Part shown: piece by piece, positions 8,381-18,014 of the stretch
Layout: each line of letters starts with the position of its first letter
Position numbering within the stretch: the first letter of the stretch is position 1
DNA from: an uncultured Monoglobus sp.
GTDB lineage: Bacteria; Bacillota; Clostridia; Monoglobales; Monoglobaceae
Reading direction: 5' to 3'
Assembly: GCA_947625055.1 (NCBI GenBank)
Contig: CANQMT010000006.1
Span: 36,087 to 100,086, forward strand
Length of the DNA stretch: 64,000 nt
Notes under the pieces: generated by a model
The model's input: only the letters and a program-made list of their open reading frames with translations
Told to the model about the DNA's origin: nothing
Database searches by the model: none
Translations under genes and position numbers: made by a program

Positions 8381-8947
8381 ATGTATATGGTGGTCGGCTT
8401 GGGCAACCCCGGCAGGAAATATGTGAACACGAGGCACAATATCGGCTATGACGTTATTGACGCGTTCTGCGCCAAAAACGATATAAAATTCAAGTCAAGC
8501 CGTTTTAACGCCAATGTGGGGACCGGCTTTGCGGGCGGCGAGAAGATCGTCGCGGTGAAGCCCACGACCTACATGAACTCAAGCGGCGAGGCCGTCGCGC
8601 CCATTGCCGATTACTATGATATACCGATCGGGAATATAATAGTAATATCGGACGACAAATCAATGGAACTCGGCAAGCTCCGCACGCGAGCCTCGGGCAG
8701 CGCCGGGGGCCACAACGGGCTGAAAAGCATAATACTCTGCCTCGGTTCCGACGAGTTCCCGCGCGTGAAGATAGGAATAGGCGAGCCGAGAGGCGAGACG
8801 CATGACGAGATCGTGAACTTTGTGCTGGGCCGCTTTTCAAAAGAGGAGACCGAGATCCTGACCAAGACCGCCGTCAGAGCGGTCCTGGCGGTCGAGGAGA
8901 TCATAAAGTCCGGCGTCAGGGACGCCATACAGAAATATAACGGGTGA
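8381..8947 (+). CDS. pth: peptidyl-tRNA hydrolase
   Basis: Releases tRNA from prematurely dropped peptidyl-tRNA. The 188 residues carry the family start MVVGLGNPGRKY, the catalytic His in NTRHNIGYDV (His20), the KPTTYMNSSG block and the GSAGGHNGLKSI signature. AGAGGTAAG lies upstream of the ATG. It follows glmU by 25 bp and its stop overlaps the mfd GTG start (GTGA), so the three genes form one operon as in many Firmicutes. Confidence 0.96.
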   Translation: MYMVVGLGNPGRKYVNTRHNIGYDVIDAFCAKNDIKFKSSRFNANVGTGFAGGEKIVAVKPTTYMNSSGEAVAPIADYYDIPIGNIIVISDDKSMELGKLRTRASGSAGGHNGLKSIILCLGSDEFPRVKIGIGEPRGETHDEIVNFVLGRFSKEETEILTKTAVRAVLAVEEIIKSGVRDAIQKYNG

Positions 8948-11900
8948 GGCTGTTGAAAGACGGATTTTATCGGATGATGGATGAGCTGGCGGATTTTGAA
9001 GAGATAATATCCGCGCTCAAATCAAAACAAAATATAAATCCAATTAACATAAGCGGTGTGTCGGATTCGCTCAGGGCACACCTCGCTTTTTGCGTGTCCG
9101 AAAAACTTTCGGCTCCGGTCGTTATGGTCGCCGAGAGCGACGCGGCCGCCGCGGAGATCGCCTCCGACCTGAAATTTTTTGTCGGCGGAGATGTTCTGAG
9201 GTTCACTTCCTCCGACCTTCTGTTTTATGATGTGGACGTCCGCAGCCGCGAGGTGCAGAAAAAACGGCTCGAGGTGCTTGACGCGCTCTGCGCGGGGCGC
9301 GGCAAGATAACATATCTTGTGACGAGCTATTCGGCGCTGATCTCGCCCACTTTGCCGTATGAGAAATATAAAAACAATGTTATCGAGCTCAGACCCGGGG
9401 ACGACATAGGTACCGATGAACTTTGCGAAAGGCTGTCCGCCCTCGGTTATAAGCGCGAGGACATGGTCGAGGGGGCGGGCCAGTTCAGCCTCCGCGGCGG
9501 GATCCTTGACTTTTTCCCGCCCCGCTGCGAGCACCCGGTGAGGATCGAGTTTTTTGACACCGAGGTCGACTCGATCAGGACATTTGACAAGGACTCTCAG
9601 CGAACGGTAGCCATGATCGACTCGGCGCGGATAACTCCGGCCGCAGAGCTTGTGCTTGACAAAAGCGAGAGGGAAGCCTTGGTCAGACGGCTGACAAGGC
9701 TCAAAAAGGACGCGTCCGAAAACGCAGCGGCCGTATTAAGGCGCGACATTGAGCGCCTCGGGCAGGGGATCGCCTTTCCGTCGATTGAAAAATACATTCC
9801 TTATATATACAAAGAGATCCCCACGCTGATGGATTATATTTCGGAAAATGCCGTTATTTTTTGGTGCGGCCCCGCGAGGATAAGCGAGTCCGCCGAAAAA
9901 GAGGAGCTGCGCTTCGCCCAAGACTTGACCGATCTTGCGGAAAGAGGTATTATCCCGCGGGCGGACGCCGATTATACCGTGCCTTTGAAAAAGGCTGTGC
10001 GGCGGCTGACAAAGCAAAAATTCGCCGGCATTTCGGCGATACCCGGCAGCTCGGCGGAATATAGGCCCAAACGCGTTTTTTCGATAAACTCAAAATCCTT
10101 GGCGGGGTTCAGCGGCAAGATAGAGCTTTTGATAGAAAATCTTAAATACTATAAATCCGCGGCGTACAGGATCGTGCTGCTGGGCGGTTCGGAGGCGAGG
10201 GCAAAGAGCCTCGTGAAACAGCTCGGAAACGAGGGCATATCCTGCGGCTTTAGCGCGGGGCTTGCGGAGCTTCCGCCGGGCGGCGCGGTGACGGTCTGCC
10301 CGGGCAGCATAAGCCGCGGCTTTGAGCTGCCGCTTATCCGCGCGGTCGTGATCTCGGACAAAGAGATATTCGGCGGCGAGCGCAAGCGTAAAAAGCGTTA
10401 CGGCAAGATCAGCGGCGAACGTATCGACAATTTCACCGATCTCAACGAGGGCGATTATGTTGTACACCGGAACTACGGGATCGGCCGCTATGCGGGGATC
10501 GAGCAGCTTGCGGTCGAGGGCGTCCGCAAGGACTATCTGAAGATAATATATAAGGGCGGCGACTGTCTGTATGTCCCCGCGGATCAGACGGATATGGTGT
10601 ATAAGCACACCGCCCGCGACGGCGCGCATGTCAAGATCAACAAGCTGGGCGGCGCCGACTGGGCCCGCACCAAGCAGAAGGTCAAGGCCGCGGCGGCGGA
10701 CATGGCAAAGGAGCTCATCGAGCTTTACGCCCAAAGAGAAAAGATCCCGGGCATAGCCTTCCCCCCGGACGACGAGTGGCAGTCGGATTTTGAGGCCCGT
10801 TTCCCGTATGAGGAGACCGAGGGCCAGCTCCGCAGCATTGAGGAGATGAAGCGCGACATGCAGCGCCCGCACCCGATGGACCGGCTGCTCTGCGGCGACG
10901 TCGGTTACGGCAAGACCGAAGTCGCTCTGCGCGGCGCGTTTAAGGCGGTCAACGGCGGTTATCAAGTGGCGTATCTGGTGCCCACAACGATACTCGCGAA
11001 CCAGCATTACAACACCTTCAAACAGAGAATGAAGGACTATCCGATCAACGTCGCCATGCTGTCGCGGTTCTGCACCGCCGCCGAGGAAAAACGCGTTGTC
11101 CGCGGCCTTTCGACCGGTGAGGTGGACGTGGTTATCGGCACTCACAAGCTGCTGGGAAAACAGATCCGTTTCAACAAGCTGGGCATGCTGATAATCGACG
11201 AGGAACAGCGCTTCGGCGTTGCGCACAAGGAGAAAATAAAAGAGATGCGCAAAGAGGTCGACGTGCTGACGCTTTCGGCAACGCCGATCCCGCGCACGCT
11301 CCATATGTCGCTGACCGGGATCCGCGACATGAGCGTGATAAACGAGCCTCCCGCCGAGCGTTTCCCTGTTTCGACCTATGTCATGGAATATGACGAGGAC
11401 GTGGTCATCGAGGCGATAAACAAAGAGCTTGGCCGCGGCGGGCAGGTATATTATCTGTTCAACAAGGTCGACGGGATATTCAAGACGGCGAACCGCCTCG
11501 CGGAGCGGCTCCCCGGCGCAAGGGTCGCCGCCGCTCACGGCAGAATGCCCGAGAGCGAGCTTGAGCAGATCATGACGGACGTGCTCAACGGCGACGTTGA
11601 CGTGCTGGTATGCACCACGATAATCGAGACGGGGCTGGATATTCCGAATGTAAACACCCTGATCGCGGAAAACGCCGACCGCCTGGGGCTTGCACAGCTC
11701 TATCAGCTCCGCGGAAGGGTCGGCCGATCGAACCGTGCCGCCTACGCGTATCTGACCTACAGGAAAAACAAGATCTTAACGCCCGAGGCGGAGAAGCGGC
11801 TGCTGGCGATAAAAGAGTTTACCGAATTCGGCAGCGGGTTTAAGATCGCCATGCGCGACCTTGAGATAAGAGGCGCGGGGAACCTGATCGGAGCGCGCCA

Positions 11901-12459
11901 GCACGGCCACATGGAGGCCGTCGGCTATGAAATGTACTGCCGTTTGCTTGAGGAGGCCAAGACCGAGCTGAGCGGCGGCGAGGTAAAGCATAAGACCGAC
12001 ACTCAGATCGATCTTCCCGTCACCGCCTATATCTCGGAGGATTATATAAGCAGCCACGGTCAACGGCTTGCGGCTTACAAGCGCATAGCGGCGATACGAA
12101 CCGAGGCGGAAATGCTTGACGCGTATGACGAGATCGAGGACAGATACGGCACGGTCCCGCCCGAGACAAACAACCTGATGCGGATATCGCTGATAAAATC
12201 CATAGCCGAAAATCTCGGAGTTGCCGAGATGATAGGAACCGGCGAGAGGGTCACGATAAAGTTCGATCCCGAAGATCCGCCCGACATGCGGCCGGTCATA
12301 AAACTGATAGACGGCATGCCGGGGAAAATTTCGCTGATAAGCCCGTCAAATCCGAGGCTTATCATAAAAGCGTCTCCCAAAAAGACCGACATCCGCGCCG
12401 ACGAGTATCTGACTGAACTGGAAAGCATTTTAAAGGCCATGCTTTCGGACGAACATTGA
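8944..12459 (+). CDS. mfd: transcription-repair coupling factor Mfd
   Basis: ATP-dependent translocase that removes stalled RNA polymerase and recruits UvrA. At 1171 residues it has full family length: UvrB-like N-terminal domains, a CarD-like RNA-polymerase interaction domain near 490-590 (DYVVHRNYGIGRYAGIE), then helicase motifs including GDVGYGKTEVALR (near 650), DEEQRFG, LSATPIPRTL and QLRGRVGRS, and the TRCF C-terminal domain. The GTG start overlaps the pth stop by 3 nt; an ATG at 8974 is an alternative. No clear terminator follows. Confidence 0.96.
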   Translation: MRLLKDGFYRMMDELADFEEIISALKSKQNINPINISGVSDSLRAHLAFCVSEKLSAPVVMVAESDAAAAEIASDLKFFVGGDVLRFTSSDLLFYDVDVRSREVQKKRLEVLDALCAGRGKITYLVTSYSALISPTLPYEKYKNNVIELRPGDDIGTDELCERLSALGYKREDMVEGAGQFSLRGGILDFFPPRCEHPVRIEFFDTEVDSIRTFDKDSQRTVAMIDSARITPAAELVLDKSEREALVRRLTRLKKDASENAAAVLRRDIERLGQGIAFPSIEKYIPYIYKEIPTLMDYISENAVIFWCGPARISESAEKEELRFAQDLTDLAERGIIPRADADYTVPLKKAVRRLTKQKFAGISAIPGSSAEYRPKRVFSINSKSLAGFSGKIELLIENLKYYKSAAYRIVLLGGSEARAKSLVKQLGNEGISCGFSAGLAELPPGGAVTVCPGSISRGFELPLIRAVVISDKEIFGGERKRKKRYGKISGERIDNFTDLNEGDYVVHRNYGIGRYAGIEQLAVEGVRKDYLKIIYKGGDCLYVPADQTDMVYKHTARDGAHVKINKLGGADWARTKQKVKAAAADMAKELIELYAQREKIPGIAFPPDDEWQSDFEARFPYEETEGQLRSIEEMKRDMQRPHPMDRLLCGDVGYGKTEVALRGAFKAVNGGYQVAYLVPTTILANQHYNTFKQRMKDYPINVAMLSRFCTAAEEKRVVRGLSTGEVDVVIGTHKLLGKQIRFNKLGMLIIDEEQRFGVAHKEKIKEMRKEVDVLTLSATPIPRTLHMSLTGIRDMSVINEPPAERFPVSTYVMEYDEDVVIEAINKELGRGGQVYYLFNKVDGIFKTANRLAERLPGARVAAAHGRMPESELEQIMTDVLNGDVDVLVCTTIIETGLDIPNVNTLIAENADRLGLAQLYQLRGRVGRSNRAAYAYLTYRKNKILTPEAEKRLLAIKEFTEFGSGFKIAMRDLEIRGAGNLIGARQHGHMEAVGYEMYCRLLEEAKTELSGGEVKHKTDTQIDLPVTAYISEDYISSHGQRLAAYKRIAAIRTEAEMLDAYDEIEDRYGTVPPETNNLMRISLIKSIAENLGVAEMIGTGERVTIKFDPEDPPDMRPVIKLIDGMPGKISLISPSNPRLIIKASPKKTDIRADEYLTELESILKAMLSDEH

Positions 12460-12677
12460 CGGCGTTATATTGATCGCCGCGGCGCGGCCCGTTTCGGCGG
12501 TCTGCGCGTGAAGAAAAATATGCGGCGATTTTGGGCTTTGTAAACAAATTTTAAATTTTTGTTAACATTTCAATAAGTTTTTACTACATGTATAGAAAAA
12601 TATACTGATATATAGTATAATAAACTGACGGAAAATATTTGTAAAATAATTAAAGTTTAATATAAGGAGAGAAAAGC

Positions 12678-14156
12678 ATGGACAATGAGAAGAACGAAAA
12701 GCTGAACGACGAAAAAGTTCAGCAGGTAAAAGACGACGTGAGCGCCAAGATCGCTGACGCGGCTTCCGAGATCAAAGAGGAGATCGCCGAAGCGGACGAG
12801 GCCGCGAAAGAGGTAGCCGAAGAAGTAAAAGACGCGGTTTCCGACAAGGCCGAGGAAGTAAAGGACGCGGTCTCCGACAAGGTTGAAGAAGTAGAGGACG
12901 CGGTCTCCGGCGATGACGCCGAGACGGAATCTGATCCCGAGTCTGAAGACGGCGCGGAGGAAGCCTTATCCGAAACCGAGGCGGCTCCCAAAAAAGAGCC
13001 CAAGAGCATCAATCTTTCGGTGGGCGCGCTTGTAGGAATTATCGTCGGATGTCTCGCTGTTGCGGCTTTGGTTGTATTCCTGATCATGAACTATGTGAAC
13101 GGCCAGCCCAAATACGGCAAAGCCGAGGGAAAGACGATCGCCACCGTTAACGGCGAAAAGCTTACGGACGAAGATATGGGCTATTATATATATGCCGCCG
13201 CCACAGACGAGTATTACAACATCGAGGGCGACAACGCAACAGGCGATCTTGAAGGATATGACTGGGATCAGGATGTTGACGGCAGAAAGCTTTCCGACAT
13301 AATCAAAGAGAAAGCTTATGATACCGCGATAAGTGAAATTGTGACCGGTCAAATGGCGGACGAGGTCCTCACGGGTGAATATGTCTGGGACGAGCAGGAC
13401 GAGCAGCAGATCCAGATGACCGTTGACAGCTACGTTCAGCAGTTCGGCGAGGACGGATTTAATTTAAGAGCAAAGAGCATGGGCATCAGCTCTGCCAATG
13501 AATATGCCAGAATGTACACGAGAGTTATGAAGGCTCAGAACGTTCAGGCGGAGCTCGAGGAAAACTTAGATCAGCATATTCCCGAGGGCGTTGACCTTTC
13601 GCAGTATGTACAGAGCGACAAGTGCTCGGCCAAGCATATCCTGCTTATGGTTGCCGACACGAGCGATCCTTCCGCGACCCCCGACCCCGACGCTTATGAC
13701 GACGCTACTGCCGCGGCGCTGGCTCAGGAGATTTCGGACAGAGCCAAGAACGGTGAGGATTTTGATTCGCTGATGGAGCAGTACAATCAGGATACCGGCG
13801 AGACCACAGCCGGATATACCTTCGGCACGGGCGAGATGGTTCCCGAGTTTGAGGAAGCGGCGTTCGCGCTCGGCCTCGGCGAGGTATCCGGCCCCGTAAA
13901 GAGCGATTACGGCTATCACGTGATAAAGAGGATCCCCGGCATGTACGAGCTCCAGGGCTACTGGAAGTCTCAGGCCAAGATAAGCGAGAACAAGAGCAAT
14001 TATGACAAGATCTCGGTTCAGGGCATAATGGACGGCGTATATCAGTCCGGCAAGCAGCTCCAGGAAGAGCAGGCCGCCGCATCGTCGTCATCATCGTCCT
14101 CCTCCGGTTCTTCGTCATCCGACTCTTCGGCGACATCAGCCCCCGCAGGCGAATAA
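12678..14156 (+). CDS. membrane-anchored parvulin-type peptidyl-prolyl isomerase with long cytoplasmic helix
   Basis: A 492-residue foldase resembling PrsA/SurA. From the N-terminus: a highly charged region with 11-residue repeats of the KDAVSDKAEEV type (about 15-78), an acidic stretch, one transmembrane segment (about 114-138), a SurA_N-like helical domain (about 145-310), and a parvulin domain (about 315-420) with CSAKHILLMV and YGYHVIKRI. A Ser-rich tail ends the protein. PrsA is normally a lipoprotein; here there is no lipobox, and the N-terminus should be cytosolic. It probably helps exported proteins fold, fitting the many large secreted proteins nearby. AAGGAGAG precedes the ATG. Confidence 0.85.
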   Translation: MDNEKNEKLNDEKVQQVKDDVSAKIADAASEIKEEIAEADEAAKEVAEEVKDAVSDKAEEVKDAVSDKVEEVEDAVSGDDAETESDPESEDGAEEALSETEAAPKKEPKSINLSVGALVGIIVGCLAVAALVVFLIMNYVNGQPKYGKAEGKTIATVNGEKLTDEDMGYYIYAAATDEYYNIEGDNATGDLEGYDWDQDVDGRKLSDIIKEKAYDTAISEIVTGQMADEVLTGEYVWDEQDEQQIQMTVDSYVQQFGEDGFNLRAKSMGISSANEYARMYTRVMKAQNVQAELEENLDQHIPEGVDLSQYVQSDKCSAKHILLMVADTSDPSATPDPDAYDDATAAALAQEISDRAKNGEDFDSLMEQYNQDTGETTAGYTFGTGEMVPEFEEAAFALGLGEVSGPVKSDYGYHVIKRIPGMYELQGYWKSQAKISENKSNYDKISVQGIMDGVYQSGKQLQEEQAAASSSSSSSSGSSSSDSSATSAPAGE

Positions 14157-14170
14157 TTAAAAGCAAAACA

Positions 14171-14194
14171 AACCCCGCGGCTCCCCGCGGGGTT
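14171..14194 (+). terminator. terminator after parvulin gene
   Basis: A 10-bp perfect stem AACCCCGCGG / CCGCGGGGTT with a 4-nt loop, 15 bp after the stop codon, followed by only a short T-rich stretch. Confidence 0.65.
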
Positions 14195-14222
14195 TACAAT
14201 TATGTTACAAGCGAAAAAATGC

Positions 14223-14252
14223 TTGACTAATCGCGGCGTTGTTATGTATAAT
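14223..14252 (+). promoter_or_regulatory. promoter for hppA
   Basis: TTGACT (14223-14228), 18-bp spacer, TATAAT (14247-14252). It predicts a leader of about 100 nt before the hppA ATG. Confidence 0.7.
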
Positions 14253-14360
14253 ATATATTGAGGAAAAAGGGAGGATTTTGCGCCTTTGGGTGAAATTCCC
14301 GCGACGATTTTGTAAAAAATAAAACCATAATATATATTTCAAACAAGGGGAGGTCTTACA

Positions 14361-16451
14361 ATGAATACATTTGTAAGCATTGCACCCGTGATTGCGCTGA
14401 TCGCGGCTATCTGCGGTCTCGCATTCGCGATGTATAAGTTCTTTTGGGTTAAAAAGCAGCCCGAGGGAACAAAAGAGATGGCGAATATCGCCTCCAAAGT
14501 CAGAAAGGGCGCAATGGCGTACCTTAAAAGACAGTATAAAACTGTCGGAATTTTCTTTATCGTAATGCTGATCATCATCTGCGTTATGGCGGCGTTCGGC
14601 ATGCTCACATGGTTCGTGCCGTTCGCGTTCCTGTCCGGCGGATTTTTCTCCGGCCTTTCTGGATTTATCGGCATGAAGATCGCTACATATGCCAATTCAA
14701 GAACCGCCAACGGCGCGCAGCAGGGTCTTAACAAGGGCCTTAAGATCGCGTTCTCGAGCGGAACGGTTATGGGTCTGACGGTTGTCGGCCTCGGCCTTCT
14801 TGATATCAGCGTCTGGTTCCTGATATTAAGAGCGCTGCTCGGCAATCCCGACGAGATCATGGCGGCGATGCTCACGTTCGGCATGGGCGCAAGCTCGATG
14901 GCGCTGTTCGCGCGTGTGGGCGGCGGTATCTTCACCAAGGCCGCGGACGTCGGAGCCGATCTGGTTGGTAAGGTTGAAGCGGGCATTCCCGAGGACGACC
15001 CTCGCAACCCCGCCGTTATCGCCGATAACGTTGGCGACAACGTTGGCGACGTTGCCGGAATGGGCGCCGACCTCTACGAGTCATATGTCGGCTCGATCAT
15101 CTCGACCGGCGCGCTGGCTACCGCCGCGGGTCTGGGCTATGAGGGAATCATAGTTCCTATGCTCATCGCAGCTATCGGCATTATCGCCTCGATCGTGGGC
15201 ACATTTTTCGTATCGACCAAAGAGGGCGCGACGCAGAAAAACCTGCTCGGCTCATTAAGACGCGGAACATATATCGCGGCGGTCATCTCCGCTATCGCGG
15301 CGGCTGTTCTGATCTTCACGCAGCTTCCCGACAACACGGGCGTTTTCTGGGCCGTTATCTCGGGCCTGATCGCCGGCGTTCTTATCGGATTTTTCACCGA
15401 GTACTACACTTCGGATTCGTATAAGCCGACTCAGAAGCTTTCCGGCTCGTCCGAGACCGGAAGCGCCACGATAATCATCGACGGTATCGCTCTGGGTATG
15501 AACTCAACGGCTATTCCGGTCATAATCGTGGGTATCTCGATTTTGGTAAGCTTTTTCGCCGCGGGCGGCTCAAGCAGCTTTGCCATGGGCCTCTACGGCG
15601 TGGGTATCTCGGCTGTCGGCATGCTGGCGACGCTGGGCATCACTCTCGCGACCGACGCTTACGGCCCCGTTGCGGATAACGCGGGCGGCATCGCCGAAAT
15701 GGCGGGCCTGGGCGAAGAGGTAAGAAACCGCACCGACGCTCTCGACTCGCTGGGCAACACGACCGCGGCGACCGGCAAGGGCTTCGCGATAGGCAGCGCG
15801 GCTCTGACGGCTCTCGCGCTTATTGTTTCATACACCGACAAGATCGAGTCGCTCGGCGGCGACCTTCAGCTCTCGCTGACAAACCCGCCGGTTCTGATCG
15901 GTCTGTTCGTGGGCGCTATGCTGCCGTTCCTGTTCAGCGCGTTCACCATGCAGGCGGTAGGCCGCGCGGCGCAGAAGATAGTTGTTGAGGTAAGACGCCA
16001 GTTCAGAGAGATCAAGGGCCTTATGGAAGGCAAAGCGGACGCGGACTACGAGACATGCGTTGACATCTGCACGCGCTCGTCTCTGAAAGAGATGATCGTT
16101 CCCGCGGCTCTGGGTATCCTGGCTCCTATCGTTGTAGGCCTGGTTCTCGGCGTGAACGGCGTGGTAGGCATGCTGGCGGGCGCTCTGGTATCGGGCTTCG
16201 CGATCGCTATCATGATGGCCAACTCGGGCGGCGCCTGGGATAACGCCAAGAAGTATATCGAGGCCGGAAACTTCGGCGGCAAGGGCAGCGAGAACCACAA
16301 GGCGGCCGTTGTCGGCGACACGGTCGGCGATCCCTTCAAGGACACGTCGGGCCCCTCGGTCAACATTCTTATCAAGCTGCTGTCAATGGTTTCGATCGTG
16401 TTCGCGGGTCTTATCGTTAAGTTCAATCTTATCGACCTGATCGCGAAATAA
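14361..16451 (+). CDS. hppA: membrane-bound ion-translocating pyrophosphatase
   Basis: Couples pyrophosphate hydrolysis to pumping of H+ or Na+ across the membrane. The 696-residue protein is strongly hydrophobic with about 16 expected helices. The substrate site is clear: [18 protein letters not shown], then the acidic DDPRNP and [17 protein letters not shown] motifs (about 200-245). The [10 protein letters not shown] motif near residue 466 carries Ala where K+-independent enzymes have Lys, so a K+-dependent type is inferred. Ion specificity cannot be fixed by eye. AGGGGAGG precedes the ATG, and the gene has its own promoter and terminator. Confidence 0.95.
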   Translation: MNTFVSIAPVIALIAAICGLAFAMYKFFWVKKQPEGTKEMANIASKVRKGAMAYLKRQYKTVGIFFIVMLIIICVMAAFGMLTWFVPFAFLSGGFFSGLSGFIGMKIATYANSRTANGAQQGLNKGLKIAFSSGTVMGLTVVGLGLLDISVWFLILRALLGNPDEIMAAMLTFGMGASSMALFARVGGGIFTKAADVGADLVGKVEAGIPEDDPRNPAVIADNVGDNVGDVAGMGADLYESYVGSIISTGALATAAGLGYEGIIVPMLIAAIGIIASIVGTFFVSTKEGATQKNLLGSLRRGTYIAAVISAIAAAVLIFTQLPDNTGVFWAVISGLIAGVLIGFFTEYYTSDSYKPTQKLSGSSETGSATIIIDGIALGMNSTAIPVIIVGISILVSFFAAGGSSSFAMGLYGVGISAVGMLATLGITLATDAYGPVADNAGGIAEMAGLGEEVRNRTDALDSLGNTTAATGKGFAIGSAALTALALIVSYTDKIESLGGDLQLSLTNPPVLIGLFVGAMLPFLFSAFTMQAVGRAAQKIVVEVRRQFREIKGLMEGKADADYETCVDICTRSSLKEMIVPAALGILAPIVVGLVLGVNGVVGMLAGALVSGFAIAIMMANSGGAWDNAKKYIEAGNFGGKGSENHKAAVVGDTVGDPFKDTSGPSVNILIKLLSMVSIVFAGLIVKFNLIDLIAK

Positions 16452-16462
16452 TGTGAATTTAT

Positions 16463-16491
16463 GCCCGGGCGGTTTTCCGTCCGGGCTTTTT
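16463..16491 (+). terminator. terminator after hppA
   Basis: Stem GCCCGG / CCGGGC, with extra pairing inside the loop, followed by TTTTT, 11 bp after the hppA stop. Confidence 0.8.
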
Positions 16492-16583
16492 GTTGACGCT
16501 TTCGGATATAAAAACAAGCGCCTGCCTGCGCAATAATCGGCAAAACATTATAAGTTTAAAAATTTGTGATCGGGGATGATTTT

Positions 16584-18002
16584 ATGAGAACAAAAACGGC
16601 ATTGCTGCTTTTACTTATGATATTGCTTGTCTCTTCCGCCGCTTGCGCGGAAGAGAGCGCGGGCGCGCTGAACTTTGTGCCGAGGAACGGCGGAAGGTTC
16701 ATTTATTCGAGCAACCCCGAGAATATTTTGGACGAGAACCTTGCCGAGAGCGGAAGCATGCTGGATAACTATAACAGCCTTGACCCGGGTACTTACACAT
16801 ACATGGCGTGGTACCACAACGGAACAGACGGGAAAATCCGCGCCGACGTTCTGTTTAACACATTGGACCGCGCTGAGATCAGGGTAAACCGTTTGGGGCT
16901 TCAGGTATTTCCGCTTAAAAACTCGCCCGCGTGGACGGGCCTTCAGGCGTATGCGGACTTTCTGGGCAGCCCGATCGAAAACCCGTTTGACGCCGATGAG
17001 AACAATCCCTCGAGATATGATCCGAAAGAGCTTGATCTGCCTCAAACGATCACTCTCGCCGAGCCGAAACGCTCGGTTTGGCTGAGCGATATTTACGAGT
17101 CGGCGTTCGGCGCGGATTATCCGCTTATGACCGACTTTAACACGCCGATATACATAATCATGGAGTTTGAGGTGCTCAGCGGCTCGCCGAGCCTCAGCAC
17201 GATAGCCTACCGCACCGGCTCGGACAAGACCTCGTTTTTGATCGATTCCGCGCCGTATGTTCAGGATGTTGAGGTCTCAAAAACGAGCTCCGCCTCGCCG
17301 ACGTGGAAGGGAATGGCGGAAACGGCGGCAGCCGCCGACGCGGACATAGATTACACGATCGACGAAAACGAGCCGTCGGACGCGTTTTCGCTCTCGTTTG
17401 ATGTGAACGGCCCGTTCGGCACGACCGAGACGAGCAAATGGATAACCCACTTAAATCCGCAGAACGATATTTTTGCTTTCCGGTCTGTTCCGGAGTCGTC
17501 CATGCCCGCGTTTGAGTATAACGACGGATCGCTGTGGCGCTTCGACACGAGCAGGACTTCCCTGCGCGTTCCGCCCGACGGGCTGCCGGATCAGGGCTTT
17601 GAGCCGAACGGCCTGCTGCCCGATCTGTCCCTGCCGCCGGGCGACATTATACAGGACGGATATTTTAAGGGCATGAAAAAGCAGCAGATCTCGCTCAGTC
17701 AGGGAAATTACAGCCTCGCGAACACATATAACTTATCGATCACGAATAATACCGACGATGTATGGAAAATTAATTACAGGACCGACTCGGGCTCGGGCGT
17801 CGTTGTCGGAGTGAGCGCAAACGGAGAGCCGCCGGTCTACACCTGCGCGGGCTCGCTGGGGTTTAAGGCGTTTCCGAGGTTCGTGGGGCCCACGGTCGAG
17901 ATACCGCCGCGCGAGACCATGAGGGTGATCGTCACCGTCACGCTGACCACGGGCGATAACGGCGGTATAACCAACGAGCTTTTCCTTAGCCGAAAGTATT
18001 AG
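16584..18002 (+). CDS. secreted protein of unknown function, paralogue of the 50.4-kb lipoprotein
   Basis: No known domain is recognised. The 472 residues start with a signal peptide (RTKTALLLLLMILLVSSAACA) that has no convincing lipobox. The mature part is probably beta-rich. It aligns by eye with the minus-strand protein at 50392-52077: shared blocks are a DPGTYTYMAWYH / APGIYTVFSYHH segment, a WLSDIY / WLSEIE segment and MEFEVLSGS / MKFEVLSGT. ATG 16584 is used instead of the in-frame GTG 16566 because GGGGATGA lies just before it. The next secreted gene starts 12 bp after its stop, so they are probably one operon. Confidence 0.7.
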   Translation: MRTKTALLLLLMILLVSSAACAEESAGALNFVPRNGGRFIYSSNPENILDENLAESGSMLDNYNSLDPGTYTYMAWYHNGTDGKIRADVLFNTLDRAEIRVNRLGLQVFPLKNSPAWTGLQAYADFLGSPIENPFDADENNPSRYDPKELDLPQTITLAEPKRSVWLSDIYESAFGADYPLMTDFNTPIYIIMEFEVLSGSPSLSTIAYRTGSDKTSFLIDSAPYVQDVEVSKTSSASPTWKGMAETAAAADADIDYTIDENEPSDAFSLSFDVNGPFGTTETSKWITHLNPQNDIFAFRSVPESSMPAFEYNDGSLWRFDTSRTSLRVPPDGLPDQGFEPNGLLPDLSLPPGDIIQDGYFKGMKKQQISLSQGNYSLANTYNLSITNNTDDVWKINYRTDSGSGVVVGVSANGEPPVYTCAGSLGFKAFPRFVGPTVEIPPRETMRVIVTVTLTTGDNGGITNELFLSRKY

Positions 18003-18014
18003 GAGGCGGTGAAT

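Noticed and set aside
10090..11538. 482-codon antisense frame in mfd
   Set aside because: Mirror of conserved helicase motifs on the other strand, with no own start signals.
14259..14360. Possible short leader peptide before hppA (TTG after GGGAGG near 14270)
   Set aside because: The spacing from GGGAGG to TTG is only 3 nt and the frame codes for 14 unremarkable residues.
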